Source: Oscheius tipulae (taxonomy: Eukaryota; Nematoda; Chromadorea; Rhabditida; Rhabditidae). Taken from it: DNA of 64,000 nt. Below, in pieces: positions 1-9,920 of the stretch. The number at the start of each line of letters is the position of its first letter. Position 1 is the stretch's first letter. The notes beneath the pieces are model-generated. The model saw nothing but the letters and a program-made list of their open reading frames with translations. It was not told the origin of the DNA and did not search any database. The DNA lies in assembly GCA_037178975.1 (NCBI GenBank), contig JASJZH010000001.1:1798001-1862000 (forward strand), given 5' to 3'. Position numbers and translations under genes: made by a program.

Positions 1-425
1 AGGATGAGCATGTAAGTTTTAGTTTTATTCTGAAGAAACACATCCTTTTTGGGGGAGGGGGTTACAGCATACAGAATTTTGTAACTATTCCCTCATAGAC
101 ACCTTTTTTTTTCTAGGTGATGGCCTTCCACGACGTCTCGGCCCAGGCCCCTACCCACTTCCTCGTAATTCCGAAGATCCGCATAGCCATGCTGGAGGAG
201 GCAGCCCCAGAGGTAAACCACCTCTTTTTCAGAAGAAAAGACAATTTTCAGCACGAATCCCTTCTCGGCAAGCTGCTACTTGCCTCGGCCAAAGTAGCCA
301 AAGATCTCAATCTGGACGAAGGCTATCGCGTGGTCATCAACAACGGAAAACATGGCTGTCAGAGCGTCCATCATCTCCATCTTCACATCCTCGGCGGTCG
401 TCAGCTCGGATGGCCTCCCGGATAA
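1..425 (+). CDS. hint-1: HINT1-like histidine-triad nucleotide-binding protein (3' part)
   Basis: Seen: exons 1-11 (partial), 117-212 and 252-425. The translation contains MAFHDVSAQAPTHFLVIPK, a segment ESLLGKLL, and ends in a triad HHLHLH followed by GGRQLGWPPG and a stop, which is the HINT1 C-terminus. The 39-nt intron at 213-251 has a length divisible by three, so the reading frame runs through it, but family alignment (AAPE followed by HESLLG) says it is removed. Known: HINT proteins are small dimeric purine nucleoside phosphoramidases of the HIT superfamily, using the His triad as nucleophile. The first exon lies left of the window. Confidence is high for the family; the symbol follows worm usage. 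Confidence 0.9.
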
Positions 426-429
426 TTCA

Positions 430-770
430 GACAAGAAGACGTCAAGAGATTTGAATGTAACCACAACCGGTTTCTGTAGTTTGTATTTTGCTTTTCTGGT
501 AAATTGGTATCTGTACATGTCTTCTAGAAGCATCTGGCGATTCCTTTCGTACTCGGTTCGACTCGAATGATCCCATTGATCTGAAACTTTTGTGGTTCTC
601 TTTGGATCGTTGGCTTACCAGGTCGCGTTCGTCGATGTCTCCTCGCTTGATACTCTCCCAGCATTCCTCGGCAGCTTTGATCACCAGCTGAAAATACATT
701 TTGTTGCTGTTCGTTCTTGTCAAAATCGGTCCGATCTGCGAGCCGAGGTTCTTGTTCAAAATTCCGCCTG
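430..770 (-). CDS. Unidentified small basic protein, at least two exons
   Basis: Not recognised. A minus-strand open stretch at about 770-625 ends at a GTAAGC donor, followed by a 38-nt intron with a TTTCAG acceptor at about 588. The downstream exon in its best frame reads EYERNRQMLLEDMYRYQFTR and then KAKYKLQKP, a basic helical segment. Two frames are possible for the upstream exon: one gives a clean protein-like stretch (VIKAAEECWESIKRGDIDE), but only the other joins in phase. The 3' end appears to converge on the HINT1 gene and no clear stop was found before the HINT1 exon. Could be an ordinary small gene or a decayed one. Confidence 0.35.
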
Positions 771-1256
771 TTTTACTCTGTAGCAGAGGGGAAAAAAGCA
801 GAAGTTCCGAGCTTACAAGCTGATACTAGCCAGTAGTCCCGATGTTTCCAAAGTCATGTTTTCGGACAGTCCAAGGAGGCTGGTGGTTTTTCAGTATACA
901 AAACGTAATTTAGGCCAAGGAAGATTATATCGAAATCAAAGGTGTTACGTCTTCAAAAGTCTTCTCGAGCTTATCTAGACTGGATTCACCGTTGGATTTA
1001 TTGTTCAATTCAATCGGGTAACCAAAAATTCAAGTTGTTTTAGAAATAGTGTGGTAAAGCATGTTAAGATTTCTCAGCAGATCGAAACAAGATTATGTCC
1101 ATCTTGTTATCATCCCCCTGAAATGCAAAAAAATCTTTGGTGCCCAACCTGTCATTATACCCTCCCAATAACAATAATCAGCAGAATCCGGTCTACCAAC
1201 AGCAGCCTCAAGGTCCGGGATATAAGAGTTACATTCCGCAAGCACTCGCAGAAACA

Positions 1257-2263
1257 CTACGAGGCCAACATCATGCCGAAGCTTATCAACTTTTTGGAGA
1301 AGATGTTCCAAAGAGAGATTTGTGGTTTTCCGAACTGTGTCTATTGCCTCAACACGTACATGGTTACCTTTGAGTACAACATGCTTATCTTAAACCTACC
1401 TCTTCAACTGCTTTCTTCTCAGCTCTTCCAATATCCTCAAATTTTATGTTGTTTTCCTCGGCAAATTTCTTGGCTTCTTCAATGAAGACTACTGTTTCCT
1501 TCTCTGGGTCTCTAAAACAGTTTTCATACTACCAAATCTCCGAAATACGTATTCGTAGCCACTAGAGTGAAGTGTACATCGTACGGGAAGGACCATCTGG
1601 TCACGTCGACCCATTCCTTCAGGTTCTCGAAGGTTCCGCGGCTAAAAAGTCATTGTTTGCCTTCAAAAATACCACATCACTTGGTCTTGTCAAAGATCAA
1701 GAAGGCAGCAGTGGCTCCATGGTAGTAGTTTTTGACCAGGGAACGGAAGGAGGCCAGACCTGTAAGATTTTAGCTCTAGAGCCTCTTCAGGTACACGTCT
1801 TTTTTGGTGATTTCATTGTCGAATGAGTCATTTTTAGGCTTTTCGATGTTCTGCAAAGGAATATAAAAAGCCGGCAAAGACATGCAAACGCTAAATATTG
1901 CAAGCTCATTTTTCGAATTTTTTACGAACTTGTAGCATTGAGAGCATTGTAAAGATGGAATATGACTGTTTAGGAGAAGAAAATTAGGTCAAAGTCAAAC
2001 TTTCGGGTTCAAATACTAAAAGTGCTGATTGGAACCAGAATTTGGGCTCAAAGATGGTGCTTGGAAACTTGGAACTCACTGGCAGCTTCCCAGAGGTTGA
2101 TAAGAATCGGTTCTCCCGAGATGTACTCTTTCCTTGAACCATACTCGAGTCCTAATTTTACAGGATTCTCCAGGTTGAAGTGTCCTTTGCAGAAGGTCCT
2201 CCGGAAGTGAGACTTGCCAATGTCGCCCATGACGATGAAGTTGAAGGCGCGAGAGTATTCCAT
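1257..2263 (-). CDS. Degenerate Rab-like small GTPase
   Basis: Seen: exons from 2263 downward (ATG three bases after a TTCAG acceptor, so probably trans-spliced), separated by short introns, with a probable stop at 1257-1259. Rab landmarks are present in order: a beta strand with FNFIVMGDIGKS (P-loop, two residues shorter than GDxxxGKS), LGLEYGSR (Rab switch I region), INLWEAAS in place of WDTAGQ, KNYYHGATAAFLIFD, FENLKEWVDVTRW, ATNTD in place of NKxD, and EEAKKFAEENNIKFED followed by IGR where SAK is expected. The C-terminus has no prenylation cysteines. Inference: a Rab2/Rab14-derived paralogue that has lost nucleotide-binding motifs and membrane anchoring; it may be a pseudo-GTPase or a pseudogene with open frames. 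The 3' exon is the least certain. Confidence 0.7.
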
Positions 2264-2399
2264 GTCCTGAAGTGAAAAATTTGTTTGGGAGTCAGGGAGC
2301 AGAGGATCAAGGCAGGGAAAACAGTGATAAGAGAGGGAGAGCAAGAGACGAGACTAGACTACGAGAGTCTGGTGTTTACAACCAGATACTGGAGGGGTG

Positions 2400-4559
2400 T
2401 TGACAGTGAGAGTGACAGTGACAGAGAAAGAGCGATAGACCAACCAGTAGGGTCCTTTCTGTTCGGAGACATCTTGGTTTCACCAATTACGTCAGCTGTT
2501 AGTGAAAAACTCTCCAACCCCAACCGGTTATCTAAAGTCGCAACATTGCCAGATCAGGTAAACATTCCTCTGCGCACCCCTACTTCAAAGAGTAGAACCC
2601 CATTAGGAAATTATCGTCTTTTCTCTAAAACAATATTGTGTTAATCGGCACCGCTTATAATTGTCCGTTGCGTGTTCCCAGGTGGTCCACTGGCCTCCTT
2701 GAAAAGGACATTCCGCCGCCGTTTTGTATTCTGCCGCGCTGTCTGTCTCTCTGTCGCACCTAATGTCTAAATGGGGGTATGGGATCAACACAGAGGGAGG
2801 ACTTAGGTTCAGGATATTGGGAAGAGACAACGACCCATCTGTCGGCTCTTTTCCTAGTTTGTAATTAGAAGACAGCCGATACGTGTTGTGACCTTCTGGA
2901 TGCGTTTGAAGCCAATCATTCTAAACGGTTGTCAATGAGACAGAAATAGTGAACGGCATAAAGAGACAAAGAGACAGAGAATAGGCAGTAGAGAAGTAAG
3001 ATGTAAAAACCCTAACCTTTACAAGCTTCGATTCTGATTCGACGTTGACAGTCCGTACTTTGTGTTGAATGTCCTAATTCCTTCCTCATTGACCAATAGT
3101 ATTCGTTTGTCAGATGTTAGGTTTTTCCGTCCAATAAGTCCTTTCTTCCAGTAGCGTCTACCTGAAAACTGACGAGATATGACGGGATTAGAAGGATGTT
3201 CTCCAAGTAGCTAAGTTCCTAGGCAAGGTGGGTAGAAAATTTTTTTTGGGAAAGTGATGCGAAGTACAAAGGATCCAATGGGTTGAAAGTAGAGTTTTTC
3301 TTGACAAGACTCGACAGGAAAACTATAGATAACCTAATAAAATAACTTGCAACAAGCAAGTTAACAAAAATAGCAATTAATTTTTTTAGTTCTAGACATT
3401 TGAAGTTGGAACATTGACTACCAGTCTCTTACGCTTCTGGCGGAGCGATTCACACTGTCAATGTTCGTTTTGTAGCTCGAACTGTTTCAAACTTATCTTG
3501 TCAACTCTAATCTAGAATAACGCTTGACAGGAAAGGGCACAAACATTGTCAAATGTTATCTCTTTACTACTAAAGCGCAATGGTGTCCGTCAGTCCGTGC
3601 GTCATCACGAGAAATAAGCTGGCAAGCCATGGCATGTTAAGAATTTTGACAGAGTTGACAAGTCAGTTTTTGAGTAAAATTGGGAATTTAAGCCATTGGA
3701 GAACCGGCACAGCCGCCTGTTGTCAATGCTAACTCAAGACTAAAGGACGGCTGGTCCCAAATTAGAGTTGACATGTGTCGCAGACGGACGCCTTTTCTAG
3801 ACAGTTCACAGGATTCGTCATAGGCAGATTGTTGGAAACAGTTTGAACTCTCTGTACCCCCTCTATTCTTGCGTCACTTGCTGATCCCCCCACGTTTACA
3901 GTACTTAGGCTTCGTATTTCATGGGATAATCCAACGTTTCCCTCCAGGTAATTGCCCCCAAAAATACCAAGGCGAGCAGCTGGGTTCACGGAGCTCTCAC
4001 TCTCTACAGGAAGTCTCTCATCAGGCTAATCCGTGTCAGTCACTTGCTAATTGGATCACTGTAGCACCTTTTGTCTCGAGCCCAGTTGGTGGCCTCTGGG
4101 TGCAGAAAGGCGCCGCGTTACGGTAATAAATCGTGCTTGGGAAAGGATAGGATTTACTTGCTGACTCTTCTCTTCAGAACAAAGCTCAGAATAAATGTAG
4201 ACAGAAATATGGAAATGTGAGGGGAACAGAGGACACCGAGATTTGGGAAAGAGTTCTCGTGGACTGGCTGATTGCTTCGGAAAGTTAGGCGGCTTCTCCA
4301 GACCGACGAGGCTTCTGAAAATGTGGTAAGTTATTTTATGTGATCTATTACTGACACTGTTCCTACCTCTTTATTTGCAAAAGGCATTCTAGGAATTCCC
4401 GTTAATCAATTATCCACCCCTCACAAGAAAACAGCTCACATAATTACCCGGACTAGGATTACGGTACAGGGCTCTAGCCTTGCCACATAATTCGGGGGTT
4501 CTGAGCCGGGGGCGGTTGCGTCATCCAGCACCGGGCCTCGACTAACATTACAAATTGTT
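2400..4559. other. Gene-free stretch
   Basis: No coding exon, RNA gene or transposon ORF recognised on either strand. It was searched for Sp-family zinc fingers 2 and 3 that might belong to the gene ending at 4560; none was seen. It contains one copy of a dispersed noncoding repeat (3480-3790). Confidence 0.5.
3480..3790. repeat. Dispersed repeat family A, copy 1
   Basis: Phrases such as CTTGTCAACTCTAATCTAGA, CAAACATTGTCAA and GTGTCGCAGACGGACG recur at 33740-33890 and, in part, at 41760-41890. The same blocks appear in each place, but spacing differs. No ORF or terminal repeat identified. Confidence 0.6.
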
Positions 4560-6632
4560 CTAATGGGTCCATCTTCCCCGATTAAAGAAAAGGTAACGAA
4601 CCGTGTTGCGATCATTGCTGTGCCATCGGAGATGCGCCTTCAGATGACTGCTCTTGTTGTAGACCTTGCCACATCCCCGAATGTGACAGTTGTGAATTCC
4701 ACGCCTCTTCACCGGGATATTGTTTGGGCCTGAAAGAGGTATGAGTGAAGGGCCGATGTGATTCGATCTCACAGGAATGGACCGCATTATCGCCTAGTTG
4801 TATATTTTGTTAGGTAATAGAGCCAAGGTTACCGGGGCGAGGAGTTGTGAGAAGGTTACTTGAGGCTAGGACGAGATTTTATGATAGTAATTGTTTAGTT
4901 CGATACAGGTTTGCAAAATTAAAAGAAATAAGATACATTTTTGGCATCAGGCTTTAGGAAATTCGCTGTAAGTCACTTGTGGCTGCCTTTAAAAAATAAA
5001 ACGTATTGTTATAAATACAGAACTTTCAAATTCACACAGTGGTCACGCTGTTGCTCCTTATCTCTCTCACAATAACTGTCAACAGTAATGATGAGCCGTT
5101 CCCGAGCCTTTGACACGGAGCCGCTCTCGATCTTATCATCCCTTCGGCAGGTCTCCTTCTATTCCCATTCTCACAAAATCTTAGCCACCTCTTTAAACGC
5201 CGAGCGCTCGCATAAAATGTGTCTCTTTAGAAAAAACGGACAGCCAGCCTCGGGTACCCTTCAATTATGGAGACACCTAGAAGAAAGCCATTCCACAGAC
5301 GACGAGCCCCCTATTACGGTACCTACCAAGACGTTCCGTTTCCATACAGTTCGGGCACTCGCAATTTCCACGAATGAATTTGCCACCAGCGGGTACAGGT
5401 GCTGCCGCGTTAGGAGGAGCTGTAGCTGTTGGACTGACACGAGCAGAAGTCCGCCCAATGCTAAAATTTGTGATTTGATACACCGATAAAAGGAAAGACA
5501 TACTTTCCAGCTGACGATCCCGAAGGATTTGTGGCAGCCTGGAGCAGATTAGGAATGCTGTTCAAATAGGGCGTATTCAAATAGTTGTCCATGCCGTACG
5601 CTCCCAGAGCTTGCCAGTTGGCCGTCTGCGATTGAACTGCTTCCCACCTAAAAACACCATATTAATTACAGAAAAAGAAAAAGCGTAATTACGTAATCTA
5701 GAAAAGGAGAAAGTTATAGGGCATCAAGAAGAAACAAAATTGAGCGGTCGTGACAAGGTCCTTTCACTGCGCACCGAGTTAGCACCGGTGAGCTACAGCA
5801 GCTCTGCTCGGCTTCAAACGTGCACAAATCCATGTGCAAAATTTTATAAACTGTAAGGAGGGGAAGAGAAAACTTTAATGTTTTTGTAGTTTTACTGTAT
5901 CAAAATCAACGCTGGCAGAAAACGAATGTGCCGAAGTCAAATCGGATCAGGTGCTAAAACTGATACTTACCAGTTATGATTGTAGTAAGCTGCTGCATAC
6001 TGCTGGTACTGAGCCTCGGCTGCCTTCTCCTTGTTAGCTGACTGAATTTTCTAAGTTTAAGCACTTAAACAGTTGAAATGTACCTCGAGACGCTCTTGAA
6101 CACTCATCGAACCAGCAGCAGCCAGGCGTTGGCACTGTTCCATTAAACGGTTCAGAGGATTAGTATCGGCCTGAAAATTATGTTTTTCTGTGTCAAAAAA
6201 GGCTGTCTTAGGCAGTTTCAAAAAACCGGTGCTGCGTTAAAAGAAGAGTGAGAAAGTTTCTGGTTGGAGTTTTACTCCTATCGCTTAAAAATTTTTAGTA
6301 ATTCCTAACCGTGTGTTTCTCGGCTCCCGTGCCCCCTAATTTCAACTATTCGGCCCTGGCACGTAAATTAAGGCCTAGAAGAGAGGAGACCTGTGATTGG
6401 GAGAAAGGGGTGGGGAAGATCTAAATACCTGGAAGTTGTTGCCCAGATCAGCTGTGGTATCGCTTGTCTTCTCAACCATGATCTGTCGACGACGGCTACC
6501 GGCGGATTTAGACGGCTTCTTGGAGATTGAGACGACCACGCCTCCTCTGTCAGTGGTTACGGTAGCCAGTCGCCCGCCTACTATTGCTGCCATATGGAGT
6601 GACGTCGGAGAGTCATTAGTAGGTGACAACAT
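4560..6632 (-). CDS. Sp-family (Btd box) transcription factor with a single zinc finger
   Basis: Seen: six exons that join in phase (6632-6429, 6170-6084, 6050-5971, 5647-5504, 5460-5327, 4729-4560), about 272 aa. The fifth exon carries the Buttonhead box CECPNC; the sixth carries CHIRGCGKVYNKSSHLKAHL with RWH, which is Sp/KLF finger 1. Known: Sp proteins have the Btd box followed by three C2H2 fingers that read GC/GT boxes. Odd: after finger 1 the protein reads SNDRNTVRYLF and stops; fingers 2 and 3 were not found downstream. Either a long intron hides them, with a donor near ACG/GTTCGT, or this is a truncated Sp factor. The N-terminal half is Ala/Gln-rich, typical of the activation region. 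Confidence 0.85.
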
Positions 6633-7600
6633 ATTTTCACCAGGGCTGAAAATGGAAGTAAAAGTAGTTAAATGTTACAATTTCGCAGATCTTGGAACAT
6701 AGCTAACTAAAATTAATGTTAAGCGAAATTACGGGTAGAAACAAGTTTATCGCTCTACGTTTAAATATAACTGTGTATTCTATTTCAACAGTTACTCTAT
6801 TATACTATACAAGTCAATCGAGACAATGTAACGGTTGTCCGCAAGTGCAATCCCATAAGAGTGATGTATCACCCCGTAGTGCACAGGTTGCGTAACTGAG
6901 ATGAGCGTCATTAACACGACAAGGACACTGGCAGTCCCGAGTCGCTGACAGAGACAAGCCTCCCAAAAGGGGTCTCCAAAGGAGATGGCTCAATAGCCAA
7001 AGTGATAATTGACTAAACTCGTCCTCACTCTGAGAATGGTATTTCTCTAACAACCTTCGAGTGATTGCCAGCACCTGTGCCCAATGGGTCGTGGTCTGAT
7101 CCGTGACCGCGTGTTGGCTGAAAAAACCGCAGACAGTGTCTGCTGAACACCTGCAACAGTCATTTTCAATATGGATGTTTATAGAAAAACATTGTCGATT
7201 GCTACCACCACGTCTCAAAAACATTTTTACGGCATGAATACTATCAAAAAATGGCTGAAATTTTGTGCATTTCGCACTGTTCGCAACTGTGGGTAGGCTT
7301 TGTCAGTCTTGTCCGATTTGCCTCCTTTATTGATAAGAGAACTATTGTTCACCACTACTTTACGAAGGACTATATCGGAACCTTGTAAGTTGTGTGGGCG
7401 CAGTGATTATCACTGATCGACCGTCATAATTGTCGCCTGATTATAGAGCAATTTGGGAGATTCTGAGACAAACAGGCGTGCGTCAAAACGTTTAGTAAGG
7501 CTAGTCGATCAACGAAATCAAGTCACACACCGTCTCAGGGTGGCTGGGGATGGCTAATGGTATTAGTCGGGAACCCCTTTGGGTCTGGCCGATAGTTAGT
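6633..7600. other. No supported gene
   Basis: A minus-strand open frame of 136 codons (6814-7224) is present, rich in Cys, Ser and Leu, but it has no recognisable domain, no splice context and no conserved partner in the window. I do not call it. Confidence 0.4.
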
Positions 7601-7789
7601 CCGAAAGGTGAGGAATGAGAACGCGGGAAAATGGTTGGAATTGGAGAGGTTGAAGGTCGCCAAGAGAAGCAACCCGTTATTTTTGAAACTTCCATCTCAA
7701 TATTCAAAATATATTTACCCTGTGGCTCTTTGAATGACAACAGCTGCTTGAGCATTGTTGTAACAGGCTCAGTGCAAGTCCCAGGAGGT

Positions 7790-8357
7790 GTCGCCTTTCC
7801 TTTATTCCAAGCCGCAGTTTTTCTCACAATTCTCATGACTATTTCCAAGCAGTGCCGGGAAGTCCGTCCTGCAGAGTTTTTGATCATTGGTGGACGACCG
7901 TGTAGGGTAGGTTAGTCGAAAAAAAACCCAGGTAAACAATTCACAGGTGCTGGAAGTGGAAAAACTTCCCCTCCAACCAAATTCTTATAGTCGGAAGGGA
8001 CTATTTTAATGGCGGAGTTGTGGAAGAACGTAGAGCACCGGAGTTTATTGTAGAGGAGCCAAAAATTACAAAGATTGAGTATACGGTAAGCTGAAGTTAG
8101 AGTTTTTTTCAACCATTTCAAGCTGACCGAGTACGACGAAGAAGACAACAGTGTGACCATTATGGACGAGAAAACGGGTACGACAAAGAAGATTTCAATT
8201 CCAGAAGGATACATTGGAGACGATTTGAGAATAGCTGTGGAAGAACATGATGGAGCTATGCGGGTGAGAAAAAATACTACCTTACAATCTTCAATTTTAG
8301 GTCACAGTAGCGTCGACGTGTGGAGAAGAAGGCATCGTTGCTTTTCAGAAATGTTAA
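7790..8357 (+). CDS. Divergent eIF5A-like protein (possible pseudogene)
   Basis: Seen: an exon ending near 7912 with REVRPAEFLIIGGRPCR (compare the eIF5A segment before the hypusine loop), an exon about 7991-8085 with GRDYFNGGVVEE and KITKIEYT, an exon 8123-8263 with LTEYDEEDNSVTIMDEK through the OB fold, and 8301-8357 ending VTVASTCGEEGIVAFQKC. The order and spacing match eIF5A domain II. Odd: the hypusine loop (STSKTGKHGHAK in typical eIF5A) is not found in any frame that keeps the gene open. The simplest splice joins GGRPCRV to VGRDYF and deletes the loop; a nearby frame has GAGSGKTSPPTK but runs into a stop. Known: eIF5A needs hypusine at that lysine to help ribosomes form certain peptide bonds. 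This is therefore either a non-canonical paralogue or decaying. The 5' end is unresolved. Confidence 0.65.
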
Positions 8358-8507
8358 CATATTACAGATAAATCTTTTTAGTCCATGCATATGGTTCGCA
8401 TAGTCGCCGTCTGTCTTATCAATGTATCGGCGCGCTGTTTACACTGCAAACTGCCTGTTCGAGTTGAATATAAACGCGGCACTTTCATTTTTCTCTTTCT
8501 TCTTTTT

Positions 8508-8529
8508 TCCTGTTCAGGAAAAATAGAAG
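8508..8529 (+). promoter_or_regulatory. Trans-splice acceptor upstream of NF-YC
   Basis: A pyrimidine-rich tract ends in CCTGTTCAG about 12 nt before the NF-YC start codon, with no upstream exon that fits. Inference: SL acceptor site for the NF-YC mRNA. Confidence 0.55.
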
Positions 8530-9744
8530 ATGGATGACAAACCTGGCCCTTCTAACGCACAGGACATATCATATCATGGCTACAACCACGTTAGTTCCGT
8601 ACAACCATCTTGCTCACTGGTTTTTCAGAACGATCTGAATTCTTGGAATCAGCCAGATTACAGCCTAAAGAATGTCGTCACACCGTTAGATGACGATGTA
8701 AATTTTAATTATTGAACGCGGAATATCGATTTTAGTATGAGCTTCAAGCTTTCCCCGACCCTGTTGATAACGGACAAAATTATGAAGGCAATGGGGATCC
8801 AAATGCGCCTTGCTCCTCTAAGACGATGGCAAGTACTTTTTTAAATTTAAACCACGTGTACTACTGGATTAAATTTCTCGAATACACAAATTCAATTTCA
8901 GATCGGATCGGACGGGCAGCCTGTGCAAAAAAGAAAAATCATTCCATACGACGTTCGCAAGCTGATCAAGGATTTCTGGCCTTCTAGAAAACGTCGCTTC
9001 GAGAACTACAACGATGTTTGTTCCAATAGGCTCTGCGTTAATGTCATTATTAGGAAGAATATAAGTCGTTCATCCGACACATGGAACTTCCAATGGCTCG
9101 TGTGAAGAAAATCATGAAAATTGACGATGATGTTCGCCAGCAGATGATCAGTCAGGATGCTCCACTGTTCCTCTCGGCCTGTGCTGAAATTTTCATCCAG
9201 GAAGTCACCTTGAAGTCGTGGGCGATTGTAGAAGAAGGAAGGAGAAAAACTCTGCAGAAGGTGAGCTTGCCATTTTCGTTTCTCGTGTGTCTCGCTCATA
9301 TTGTTTTGGAGCGCGAGAAGAAGGATCTTCTCAACCTCGCTGTTTACTTTTTCAACTTTTTTTGCAACCTTTTAATTTTCAGTGTGACATCGCCGCAGCC
9401 ATTGCTCGTGAAGAACAGTTCGACTTTCTCATTGACATTGTTCCCAGGGATGAGGCTCGAAAGTATCAGGTTCGGTTCCACCCCCATTTTCATTGAACTT
9501 TCATAATTTATAGATGAACCCGCTATACGAACAGGGTCTAACCGGTAGTAGTGAGCAGCAGCAGTCTATGCAGTATGTTCTGGCTGACTGTGAAGGAATG
9601 GGAAACAATGTCTACCAACTCGACAATGGCCAGATCATTCAGGCAACGGCTATTGGACAGCCTATTCCGATTAGTGGTGACCAAAACGGACAGATCGATC
9701 TCAGCTCACTGCCACCCGGATTCCAAATCTTACATATGCCTTAA
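8530..9744 (+). CDS. nfyc-1: NF-YC, histone-fold subunit of CCAAT-binding factor
   Basis: Six exons join in phase (8530-8697, 8736-8828, 8902-9015, 9054-9260, 9383-9469, 9514-9744), 299 aa. The histone-fold core is textbook: FWPSRKRRFENY (partial N-terminal), ELPMARVKKIMKIDDDV, ISQDAPLFLSACAEIFI, EVTLKSWAIVEEGRRKTLQ, CDIAAAIAREEQFDFLIDIV. Known: NF-YC dimerises with NF-YB and, with NF-YA, binds CCAAT promoters. The C-terminal exon is Gln-rich (QQQS, QLDNGQIIQATAIGQ), as in metazoan NF-YC. Intron 2 starts with GC rather than GT (8829-8830): the GT three bases later would break the frame. The next gene starts 174 bp downstream on the same strand, suggesting an operon. Confidence 0.95.
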
Positions 9745-9904
9745 ATATGAGATCTCACTACCTTTTTCTCTTTTTTTGACTATATTATAAATTTTGTCGG
9801 GATTTCCTATATAGTTTCTGTGGATTTGTAATCCTGTTATTTCGATGTTGTATTGTGTCTGAAGGATATTTTTTGCGGAATAGCAGCTACACACGTTGTT
9901 ACAA

Positions 9905-9920
9905 AAAGAGTTTTCAGATG
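9905..9920 (+). promoter_or_regulatory. Intercistronic trans-splice acceptor
   Basis: The sequence GAGTTTTCAG sits directly against the ATG of the A49 gene, 174 bp after the NF-YC stop codon. In nematodes this layout marks the second gene of an operon, whose mRNA 5' end is made by spliced-leader addition. Inference from spacing and site; no RNA evidence. Confidence 0.6.

Noticed and set aside
6814-7224. 136-codon Cys-rich minus-strand ORF
   Set aside because: No homology recognised, no partner copy, no promoter or splice context; could be chance.
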